From NCBI GenBank assembly GCA_003131665.1, contig PKWA01000118.1, positions 354 to 5,568 of the forward strand: a stretch of 5,215 bases of DNA. Reading direction: 5' to 3'. Below, piece after piece: positions 1 through 5,215 of the stretch. The translations under genes and the position numbers were made by a program. The notes beneath the pieces were generated by a model, which was not told the origin of the DNA, did no database searches, and worked only from the letters and a program-made list of their open reading frames with translations. Each line of letters opens with the position of its first letter. Position 1 is the first letter of the stretch. The DNA comes from Acidimicrobiaceae bacterium (GTDB lineage Bacteria; Actinomycetota; Acidimicrobiia; Acidimicrobiales; RAAP-2).

Positions 1-1
1 G

Positions 2-502
2 CCGCTGATCGTCTTGGCCGTGTTATCAGTACTGGGCGGACTGCTCGACCTGCCTTGGGCTCACGGGCACTCGTTGACGAGCTTTCTCAGCCCGACGTTC
101 GGCTTCGTGCCCGCGGTCGCCTCGGCCAGCACGCTGGCTCAGTGGGGTTTGGCCGCCGTCGACGTCGCGGCGGCGCTCTTTGGACTGATCGCGGCGTACT
201 TCATCTGGCGCAACATCACCGAGTCCTCTCGCTATGAGTCCACGTTCTTCGAACACGTCTGGCACTGGGATGACGTCTACGACGCCGGTATCGGTCGGCC
301 ACTCACGCGCGCGGCCCAGTTCAGTGACGACGTCGTCGAGCCCGAGGTTCTCGACGGCGCGGTCACCGGGGTCGCGGTCGCGATACGAAGAAGCGCCGAG
401 GGCCTGCGCAAGGTGCAGTCGGGCTTTCTTCGCCAGTACGCCCTCGCCATGGTGCTCGGCTTCGCGGTCATCATTGTCTATCTCGTCGCGCGGGTGCACT
501 AA
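2..502 (+). CDS. nuoL: NADH-quinone oxidoreductase subunit L, C-terminal part (5' truncated by window)
   Basis: This is the last 166 residues of NuoL, the distal proton-pumping antiporter-like subunit of complex I in the cytoplasmic membrane. The frame is open from base 2 and begins PLIVLAVLSVLGG, a typical late transmembrane segment of NuoL; the TTG at 14 is an internal leucine codon, not a start. A second hydrophobic segment (about 110-190 nt in) precedes an amphipathic stretch with HWDDVYDAGIGRP, matching the NuoL W/YD...P region that belongs to the long lateral helix linking the pump modules. The end carries LRKVQSGFLRQYAL, the NuoL hallmark (usually LR-QTG-R-YAL), and then the final membrane helix, ending in TAA. 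The nuoM start follows after 2 nt. The proton-path lysines and glutamate of NuoL lie upstream of the window and cannot be checked. The family assignment is firm from the C-terminal motifs and from nuoM and nuoN following directly. Confidence 0.95.
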   Translation, partial: PLIVLAVLSVLGGLLDLPWAHGHSLTSFLSPTFGFVPAVASASTLAQWGLAAVDVAAALFGLIAAYFIWRNITESSRYESTFFEHVWHWDDVYDAGIGRPLTRAAQFSDDVVEPEVLDGAVTGVAVAIRRSAEGLRKVQSGFLRQYALAMVLGFAVIIVYLVARVH

Positions 503-504
503 CG

Positions 505-2004
505 ATGCACTCCTCGATCTACCTGGCCCTCTTAATTGTCGTGCCCCTGGTGGGGGCGTTGGCGGGACTGCTCGCGGGTCGCGTCGAGGGCCGGGCCTAC
601 GCCATCGGCGTCGTCACCGCGAGCGTGGAGATGGTGCTGTCCTTAGTGGTTGCGGTGCTCTACAACAACCACATCCCGGGCGCCGCCACCTTTGACTTCG
701 CGACGCGCCACGTGCTCTCGGCGCCGCTCGGTCTCGCCTACGACGTCGCGCTCGACGGCATCTCGTTGTTGATGGTGGTCTTGACGGCCCTAGTGTTGCT
801 CTTGGCTCTCCTCGGCGCGCGCGATCGGCGCCGCGAGGCGGCCTTCGTGGGCTGGCTGTTGGCGCTGACCTCGTTCACCATGGCGAGCTTTCTCTCCCAC
901 GACGTGCTCGAGTTCTTCATCTTCTTTGAACTGACCCTCGTGCCCAGTTACTTCATCATCGCCCAGTGGGGCGGCGCCCAGCGCGCCAAGGCCGCGCTGA
1001 AGTTCTTCATCTACACCTTCAGCGGCTCGGCCTTCCTCTTCATTGGCATCTTGTACCTCGGCTTTCTCCACCAGCACCAGACCCAAGGGGCGCTCACCTT
1101 CGCCTACGGCACGCTCTCGTCGACCGCGATGAGCCACGGCACGGCCGTCTGGCTCTTTATCGCCTTCGCGATCGCCTTCGCCGTCAAGGCACCGATCTGG
1201 CCCTTTCACACCTGGTCACCGATCACCTACGCCGAAGCGCCCACGGGCGGCTCGATCGAACTCTCGGCGCTGCTCGCCAAACTCGGCTCGTACGGATTGT
1301 TGCGCTTTGGCGTCGGGCTCTTTCCCTTGGCGTTAGCCGACGTGCGCCCGGTGGTGTTGACCTTGGCGGTGATCGGTATCTTGTACGGCTCGTTGATCGC
1401 CTGCGCGACGCCGGACTTGAAGCGGCTCATCGCGTACTCGTCGGTGGCGCAGATGGGCTTCATCACGCTCGGCATCATGACCGGATCGAAGATTGCCATG
1501 GTGGGCGCGGTGCTCTTGATGTTCAACCACGGCGTGATCACGGCCGGCTTCTTTCTCATCATCGGCTTTCTCGAGCGCCGGCGCGGCACGTACACCATCA
1601 AGGACCTGAGCGGACTCCAGGGACCGGCGCCGGTGATGGCCGCGCTCTTTACTGTGGTGATGTTGGCGTCCATTGGCCTGCCGGGCCTGTCGGGCTTCGT
1701 GAGTGAGTACTTGATCTTGATCGGCACGTTTGGCACCCACGCCTGGTGGGGCGTCGCAGCCACGTTGGGCGTCGTCGCGGCCGCGGCGTACCTGCTCTGG
1801 CTCTACCAACGGGTCTTTCAAGGACGGGCCGGCGGCGAGAACGCGTCCATTTCAGACGCCAGCACGAAAGAGCGTTGGGTACTGGTGCCCGTCGTGGTCT
1901 TGATCGTCGCACTGGGCGTCTTTCCCAAGCCCGTGCTCGATCGCATCACTCCCTCGGTGCAACAACTCATCGCCCACGTCGCGCCGGCCGGGGTGAACAA
2001 ATGA
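505..2004 (+). CDS. nuoM: NADH-quinone oxidoreductase subunit M
   Basis: Complete 499-residue NuoM, the middle antiporter-like proton pump of the complex I membrane arm; the length is normal for the family. Hydrophobic segments run through the whole protein, as expected for the usual 14 helices. Key residues by family alignment: E142 in FFELTLVPSYF (the essential helix-5 glutamate, E144 in E. coli), K228 in FAVKAPIWPFHTWSP (helix-7 lysine), K259 in LLAKLGSYGLLRF (helix-8 lysine) and E401 in GFVSEYLILIG (helix-12 glutamate that replaces the lysine of NuoL and NuoN). The motifs LKRLIAYSSVAQMGF (305-319) and FNHGVITAGFF (340-350) are also typical. The ATG start is 2 nt after the nuoL stop; only a weak GGGTG (492-496) precedes it, so coupling to nuoL translation is likely. 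The TGA stop overlaps the nuoN ATG. Nothing is truncated or missing. Confidence 0.97.
   Translation: MHSSIYLALLIVVPLVGALAGLLAGRVEGRAYAIGVVTASVEMVLSLVVAVLYNNHIPGAATFDFATRHVLSAPLGLAYDVALDGISLLMVVLTALVLLLALLGARDRRREAAFVGWLLALTSFTMASFLSHDVLEFFIFFELTLVPSYFIIAQWGGAQRAKAALKFFIYTFSGSAFLFIGILYLGFLHQHQTQGALTFAYGTLSSTAMSHGTAVWLFIAFAIAFAVKAPIWPFHTWSPITYAEAPTGGSIELSALLAKLGSYGLLRFGVGLFPLALADVRPVVLTLAVIGILYGSLIACATPDLKRLIAYSSVAQMGFITLGIMTGSKIAMVGAVLLMFNHGVITAGFFLIIGFLERRRGTYTIKDLSGLQGPAPVMAALFTVVMLASIGLPGLSGFVSEYLILIGTFGTHAWWGVAATLGVVAAAAYLLWLYQRVFQGRAGGENASISDASTKERWVLVPVVVLIVALGVFPKPVLDRITPSVQQLIAHVAPAGVNK
1990..1996 (+). promoter_or_regulatory. Ribosome binding site for nuoN
   Basis: GGGGTGA lies inside the last codons of nuoM, 4 nt before the ATG at 2001. 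It matches the GGTGA part of the 16S anti-Shine-Dalgarno complement (AGGAGGTGATC). The nuoN frame stays open back to 1746, so this site and the ATGA overlap decide the start: the protein MTALTIPSIHYLALLPV begins at 2001 with a first membrane helix as expected, whereas the 85 residues encoded upstream in that frame are arginine-rich and are a shadow of nuoM. Confidence 0.65.
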
Positions 2005-3476
2005 CGGCCCTGACGATTCCTTCGATTCACTACCTGGCCCTGTTGCCGGTGTTAACGTTCTTCGGCGCGTCGCTGCTGTTGATGGTGATGAGCGCTCTGG
2101 TGACATCCAAGGTGACCACGAACTGGGCGACGGGCGTTACGGTCGCGGCGTCGATCTCGATCTTTTTCTACGCGTACTTCGAGTGGCGCTGTATCGCGCG
2201 CGCTGGCGCCTCGACGACGGTGGCCCACGCGATCGTGCTGGACGGGTTCTCGGTCGTGGGCAACGTGGTGATCGCCGCGAGTGTGTTACTGAGTGCGCTC
2301 GTCGCGCACGACTGGGCCAAGCGCGAACGCATCGCCGGGGCCGACTTTCACATCCTGGCGCTCGCCTCGAGCGCCGGGGCGCTACTGATGGTCGAGGCGA
2401 ACGACTTGATCGTGATCTTTCTCGCCTTGGAGATCCTCTCGATTGGCCTGTACGTGTTGGCCGGCTTTGATCGCCACCGCGACGCCTCGGCCGAAGCGGC
2501 CCTGAAGTACTTCTTGCTCGGCGGGTTCGCGTCGGCGATCTTCATCTACGGCGTCGCGTTGATCTACGGCGCGACCGGCTCGACGAACCTGAGTTCGATC
2601 TCGTACTTCTTGGCCAACAACGTGGTGCTGCGCCCGGGACTGCTCTACGCCGGGGGTGCGCTGTTGCTGGTCGGCTTCGCCTTCAAGATCGCGGCGGTGC
2701 CCTTTCACCTCTGGTCGCCCGACGTCTATCAGGGTTCGCCCACGCCGGTGACCGGCGTCATGGCCTCGATCGTCAAGGTCGGGGCCTTCGCCGCGTTGTT
2801 GCGCGTGTTGATCTCGGCGTTGGGCACCCAGCTCGACACCTGGCGCCCGATTCTCTTCGTCTTGGTCGTTTTCACGTGTCTGGTGGGCGCGTCGGTCGCT
2901 CTGGTGCAAAGAAACGTCAAGCGCTTGCTCGCGTACTCCTCGATCAACCAGGCCGGCTTCATGCTGCTCGGCGTGTGGTCGGGCAGCGCGCGCGGGGTCG
3001 CCGCGACGCTTTTTTACCTGATGACCTACGCGCCGGTCGTCGTGGCGACCTTCGCCGTGGTGACGCTGGTGGGGGGATCGGGCGACGAGCTGCACTCCAT
3101 TGACCACTACAAGGGCCTCGCGCGACGCCAGCCCTGGCTCGGCGGCGCGCTGGCGGTGTTGTTGCTCAGTCAGCTCGGCGCACCGTTGACGGCTGGTTTC
3201 TACGCGAAGTACGTCGTGCTCGCGGCCACCATTGACGCCGGCGGCGGCGCGCTGGCGTTGGTGGCGATCCTCTCCGCGGCGATCGCGGCGGTGTTCTACC
3301 TGCGCTGGGTGCTCTGGCTCTACGCCGACGACGACCTCGAGGGCACGCGCGTCAAGGTGCCGCTCTTTACCGGCAAGGTCATCGCGGTTGGCGTCATCGT
3401 CGCGGTGCTCTTTGGTCTCTGGCCCGGTCCGCTGGTGACCTGGGCTCAGCACGCCACGCTGCTCTTCTTGCCGTGA
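2001..3476 (+). CDS. nuoN: NADH-quinone oxidoreductase subunit N
   Basis: Complete 491-residue NuoN, the antiporter-like subunit of the complex I membrane arm nearest the quinone site among NuoL/M/N. It is a polytopic membrane protein of usual family length. Proton-path residues by family alignment: E144 in LALEILSIGLYVLAG (helix 5), K169 in AALKYFLLGGFASAIFIYG, K229 in FAFKIAAVPFHLWSPDVYQG (helix 7), K259 in IVKVGAFAALLR (helix 8) and K403 in TAGFYAKYVVL (helix 12). The segment VKRLLAYSSINQAGF (306-320) parallels NuoM 305-319 and shows their shared origin. The start is the ATG of an ATGA overlap with the nuoM stop, with a GGGGTGA ribosome binding site. The TGA stop overlaps the GTG of the next gene. 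The helix-12 motif is slightly divergent (QLGAPLTAGFYAKY where AGIP-T-GF-GKF is common), but the lysine is kept. NuoN is normally the last gene of a nuo operon; here translation continues into an ATP-grasp gene. Confidence 0.96.
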   Translation: MTALTIPSIHYLALLPVLTFFGASLLLMVMSALVTSKVTTNWATGVTVAASISIFFYAYFEWRCIARAGASTTVAHAIVLDGFSVVGNVVIAASVLLSALVAHDWAKRERIAGADFHILALASSAGALLMVEANDLIVIFLALEILSIGLYVLAGFDRHRDASAEAALKYFLLGGFASAIFIYGVALIYGATGSTNLSSISYFLANNVVLRPGLLYAGGALLLVGFAFKIAAVPFHLWSPDVYQGSPTPVTGVMASIVKVGAFAALLRVLISALGTQLDTWRPILFVLVVFTCLVGASVALVQRNVKRLLAYSSINQAGFMLLGVWSGSARGVAATLFYLMTYAPVVVATFAVVTLVGGSGDELHSIDHYKGLARRQPWLGGALAVLLLSQLGAPLTAGFYAKYVVLAATIDAGGGALALVAILSAAIAAVFYLRWVLWLYADDDLEGTRVKVPLFTGKVIAVGVIVAVLFGLWPGPLVTWAQHATLLFLP

Positions 3477-4315
3477 GTCGCGTCGCCATCGCCACGTGTC
3501 TCGGGCACGACGTCGACCCCGACAGTCCGGCGCTCTTAGAGGCGCTCGCCGGCGCCGGCGTGAGGGCCGAACTGGCGGTGTGGGACGACCCTTCGGTGAT
3601 GTGGAACAACTTCGATCTCGTGGTTATCCGCTCCACCTGGGACTACACCGCACGCCGCAGCGAATTCCTCGCCTGGGCGAGGAGCATCACGCACCTCTTC
3701 AATCCCTACGGCGTCGTCGAGTACTCCTCGGACAAGCACTACCTGGTGGACCTCGAAGCGCACGGGCTCAAGATCATCCCCTCACATTTCTGCGACGTCG
3801 GCAAGAAGCCGCGTTTTTTTCACGGCGACTTCGTCGTGAAGCCGTGCGTCGGCGCCGGTTCCATGGACGCCGTTCGCTACAAAGAGAGCGAGCACGACCA
3901 GGCCCAAGCCCACGTCACGGCCCTGCACGCCCAGGGCCGTGACGTGTTGATCCAGCCCTACGTCGAGTCGGTCGACTCGCTGGGCGAGCGGGCCTTGATC
4001 TTCATCGATGGCTCGTTCTCCCACGCCATGACCAAGTCCGCGATGCTCAACGTCACCCAACTCGACCGCAACGAGTTGTTTCGACTCGACTCGATGGTCT
4101 CGGCCGAGGGTGAACCCGACGCCATTGCCTTCGCCGAAAAGGTGCTGGCCACCAAGGGCTTCTCGCACCTGCTCTACGCGCGCGTCGATCTAGTACGCCT
4201 CGACGAGCAGTGGGCGATCATGGAGCTCGAACTCGTCGAGCCCTCGCTCTTTCTCGCCTACGACGAGGGGGCCGCGACCCGTTTGGCCCAAGCCATCGCC
4301 GCGCGCCTCTCCTAG
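3473..4315 (+). CDS. ATP-grasp ligase, RimK/glutathione-synthetase-like (DcsG-type family), substrate unknown
   Basis: A soluble 280-residue protein of the ATP-grasp fold, whose members use ATP to activate a carboxylate as an acyl phosphate and join it to an amine or other nucleophile. It resembles the actinobacterial RimK-type family that includes DcsG, the O-ureido-D-serine cyclo-ligase of D-cycloserine synthesis. Visible parts: N-terminal domain with WDDPSVMWNNFDLVVIRSTWDY (37-58; the tryptophans, FDLVV and RSTWDY are the family signature), DKHYLVDL (87-94), the nucleotide-binding lysine K123 in FVVKPCVGAGS, the hinge IQPYVESVD (160-168), GERALIF (171-177), FSHAMTK (182-188), and the metal-binding end YARVDLV (D239) with ELELVEPSLFL (251-261). 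No signal peptide or membrane helix is seen. The start is a GTG inside the nuoN stop (GTGA); no good ribosome site precedes it, so translation probably depends on nuoN. The next in-frame ATG, at 3599, would cut off the conserved N-terminal domain. The other DcsG partner genes are not seen, so D-cycloserine synthesis should not be assumed. The fold is sure; the substrate is unknown. Confidence 0.88.
   Translation: MSRVAIATCLGHDVDPDSPALLEALAGAGVRAELAVWDDPSVMWNNFDLVVIRSTWDYTARRSEFLAWARSITHLFNPYGVVEYSSDKHYLVDLEAHGLKIIPSHFCDVGKKPRFFHGDFVVKPCVGAGSMDAVRYKESEHDQAQAHVTALHAQGRDVLIQPYVESVDSLGERALIFIDGSFSHAMTKSAMLNVTQLDRNELFRLDSMVSAEGEPDAIAFAEKVLATKGFSHLLYARVDLVRLDEQWAIMELELVEPSLFLAYDEGAATRLAQAIAARLS
3911..3946. 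repeat. Perfect 15-bp inverted repeat inside the ATP-grasp gene
   Basis: CACGTCACGGCCCTG at 3911-3925 is the exact reverse complement of CAGGGCCGTGACGTG at 3932-3946, with loop CACGCC between. The arms are in register with the codons and encode residues 147-158 (HVTALHAQGRDV), just before the ATP-grasp hinge. As RNA it would form a strong GC-rich hairpin. No T-tract follows (TTGATCC), so it does not look like an intrinsic terminator. A weaker 7-bp inverted repeat (3964-3970 with 3973-3979) follows 17 nt later. The repeat is directly visible; its role is unknown. Confidence 0.9.
4312..4315. other. CTAG palindrome giving both stop codons of a convergent gene pair
   Basis: The plus-strand ATP-grasp gene stops with TAG at 4313-4315, and the minus-strand DUF2156 gene stops with TAG read from 4314-4312. 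The two genes share these four bases and there is no intergenic DNA. Any terminator for either transcript must therefore lie within the coding sequence of the other gene. Confidence 0.9.
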
Positions 4316-5215
4316 CGCGACGTCGCCTCGTCGACCTCGCGCGCGGCGGCGAGGATCTCCTCGGGCACCACGGTGCCCGGCCGGTTCGCCGGATCGTTAA
4401 CCAAGAAGCGCCCCAGTACCGGCAACTCGGTCAGGTTCTCGGCGCGCAGCGTGGCCGCCACGACCGGCACGAAACTCTCCGCGGCGGGATAGACCAGATG
4501 ACGCGGCAGCCAGCGGGGGTGGTACTTGGAGTTAAAGCTCCACAGCGACTCCAAGGGCAAGATGCCCGAGAGTCGCTTGATGGCCCAGCGCTCGACTCGG
4601 GTGAACGTGCCCTCGCCGCGCTCACCATCGAGCACCGAGCGAAAGGCGGCGAAGTTGAGGCTGAGGCCCGCGGCGCCTTGTTGGCGGAGATGTTCGATCG
4701 TCGAACAGAGCGCGAAGTCGATCAGACCGTTGGGGTGAGGTCCGGGGTCTCGGCGCATGAGATCGAGTGAGTAGCCGTCGATCGCGGGCGAGGGCACGAA
4801 CTGACAGACCGCCGCGGGCTTCTCGTTGGGCCCGTAGACGACGGTGAGCAAGAGCCCCTTGTCCTTGGGGTCAAAGAGCCGACCGAGCATCATCGAAAAG
4901 CCCCGTTCGCCGCCGCCTCGTCGAAGCATGGAGATCAACTCCACGATGTCGCTCACACGCGAGGGCTCGATCTTGGCCGGGTCGAGGAACTCCACGGTGT
5001 AGCCGTAACGCGCGAGCCGGGTGCGGGCTTGGCGAAGTCCCTTCATCTTGTGACCCTCGAGGCTGAAGGTCTGACAGTCGACGATCGCCTCGTCGCCCAA
5101 GTAGAGATAGTGAAATCCGGCGGCGTGATAGATCGCCAGCCACTCTTCTCCGGCGGCCATCACGCCAATCGTCCAGCCCCTCGCCTCGGCGACGTCGCGA
5201 AAGGCGCTCAAGACC
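4312..5215 (-). CDS. LysX/MprF-type DUF2156 (phosphatidylglycerol lysyltransferase C-terminal domain) protein, 5' truncated by window
   Basis: The last 300 or so residues of a protein with the GNAT-fold domain that, in MprF and in the N-terminal half of actinobacterial LysX, moves an amino acid from aminoacyl-tRNA to phosphatidylglycerol on the inner face of the membrane. Numbering from the codon at 5211-5209: GDEAIVDCQTFSLEG (39-53) and MKGLRQARTRLARYG (56-70) are the domain signature; ERGFSMMLGRLFDP (102-115), SLDLMRR (148-154), LSLNFAAFR (183-191) and FNSKYHPRWLPRHLVYP (226-242) match LysX especially well. The frame is still open at the window edge, so the TTG at 5211 is only an internal codon; any membrane domain lies outside. 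The protein ends about 30 residues after the domain, so unlike LysX it has no C-terminal lysyl-tRNA synthetase part. The amino acid and lipid used cannot be told from this. It converges on the ATP-grasp gene and so is not part of the nuo operon. Confidence 0.88.
   Translation of the reverse strand, partial: VLSAFRDVAEARGWTIGVMAAGEEWLAIYHAAGFHYLYLGDEAIVDCQTFSLEGHKMKGLRQARTRLARYGYTVEFLDPAKIEPSRVSDIVELISMLRRGGGERGFSMMLGRLFDPKDKGLLLTVVYGPNEKPAAVCQFVPSPAIDGYSLDLMRRDPGPHPNGLIDFALCSTIEHLRQQGAAGLSLNFAAFRSVLDGERGEGTFTRVERWAIKRLSGILPLESLWSFNSKYHPRWLPRHLVYPAAESFVPVVAATLRAENLTELPVLGRFLVNDPANRPGTVVPEEILAAAREVDEATSR
4315..4342. terminator. Candidate bidirectional stem-loop at the convergent gene ends
   Basis: GCGCGA (4315-4320) pairs with TCGCGC (4337-4342), then after one C/C mismatch GTCG (4322-4325) pairs with CGAC (4332-4335), leaving a 6-nt loop. 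This gives a 10-bp stem that starts at the last base of the ATP-grasp stop codon, where a terminator for the nuo transcript would be expected. No T-run follows on either strand, so it would be a U-less type or would only protect the RNA 3' end; Rho-dependent termination is equally possible. The local sequence is rich in CG and TCG, which raises the chance of accidental pairing. Confidence 0.35.
4362..4379. repeat. Short inverted repeat downstream of the nuo/ATP-grasp unit
   Basis: CGGGCACC (4362-4369) and GGTGCCCG (4372-4379) are exact reverse complements separated by 2 bases. The hairpin lies about 47 nt past the plus-strand stop and inside the last codons of the minus-strand gene. It could support the stem-loop at 4315-4342 in ending or protecting the plus-strand transcript, but no T-tract follows and it may be accidental. 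Confidence 0.3.

Noticed and set aside
326..337. 12-bp palindrome GACGACGTCGTC in nuoL
   Set aside because: It encodes the acidic/valine run DDVV with common codons, has no loop or partner site, and is the sort of palindrome that GC-rich coding DNA produces by chance.
1746..2000. 85-codon upstream extension of nuoN
   Set aside because: The extension is an arginine-rich shadow of nuoM; the ATG at 2001 has a ribosome site, an ATGA overlap and a proper first membrane helix.
2382..3452. Long open frame of 356 codons antisense to nuoN
   Set aside because: The translation is full of R, D, E, H and Q with no domain-like pattern, as expected for the reverse frame of a GC-rich membrane protein gene; nuoN on the other strand is certain.
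3547..3560. 14-bp palindrome CGCCGGCGCCGGCG near the start of the ATP-grasp gene
   Set aside because: It comes from repeated Ala/Gly codons (LAGAGV) of low complexity, so symmetry is expected.
3473..4315. Calling the ATP-grasp gene a D-cycloserine biosynthesis gene
   Set aside because: Only family-level similarity to DcsG is visible, no other gene of that pathway is in the window, and the neighbours are complex I genes.
4691..4707. TGTTCGA-TCG-TCGAACA inverted repeat, reminiscent of an actinobacterial SOS box
   Set aside because: The half-sites are in the opposite order to the LexA box (TCGAAC-N4-GTTCGA), and it lies in the middle of a coding region with no promoter nearby.
4210..4770. Open plus-strand frame of 186 codons across the end of the ATP-grasp gene and antisense to the DUF2156 gene
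   Set aside because: It overlaps two well-supported genes in other frames, has arginine-rich low-information sequence and no ribosome site.

Overview
This window is the 3' part of a respiratory complex I (NADH-quinone oxidoreductase, nuo/NDH-1) operon, followed by a ligase-like gene and then a convergent gene for a lipid- or peptide-modifying enzyme. The DNA is GC-rich and packed almost without spacers. The nuoL-M-N order, GC-rich codons with frequent TTG leucines, and a terminal gene whose DUF2156 domain resembles the actinobacterial LysX type all point to a high-GC actinobacterium. A deep lineage such as Acidimicrobiia is possible, but this is a guess from style, not a demonstrated placement.

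Layout. The C-terminal end of NuoL occupies positions 2-502 (+; its 5' part lies outside the window). NuoM is complete at 505-2004 (+). NuoN is complete at 2001-3476 (+). An ATP-grasp ligase of the RimK/DcsG-like type is complete at 3473-4315 (+). The C-terminal 300 or so residues of a LysX/MprF-type DUF2156 protein lie on the minus strand at 4312-5215 (its 5' part lies outside the window). The three plus-strand junctions are a 2-nt gap (nuoL/nuoM), an ATGA overlap (nuoM/nuoN) and a GTGA overlap (nuoN/ATP-grasp), so the four genes look like one co-transcribed, translationally coupled unit. No stretch over 300 bases lacks a gene. I see no RNA gene, mobile element, CRISPR array or internal promoter.

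How the genes work together. NuoL, NuoM and NuoN are the three antiporter-like proton-pumping subunits of the complex I membrane arm. The visible charged residues of NuoM and NuoN on the proton path are all present. The ATP-grasp gene is not a known complex I subunit or assembly factor. Its start codon inside the nuoN stop suggests co-expression, but a functional link is only inference.

The most unusual points are: the ATP-grasp gene fused translationally to the end of the nuo operon; a perfect 15-bp inverted repeat with a 6-nt loop inside that gene (3911-3946); and a tail-to-tail junction where one CTAG palindrome (4312-4315) supplies both stop codons, followed at once by a stem-loop that could serve as terminator. 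I did not find convincing evidence of a wholly new system. The genes belong to recognisable families and the novelty is in their arrangement and in the structures listed.
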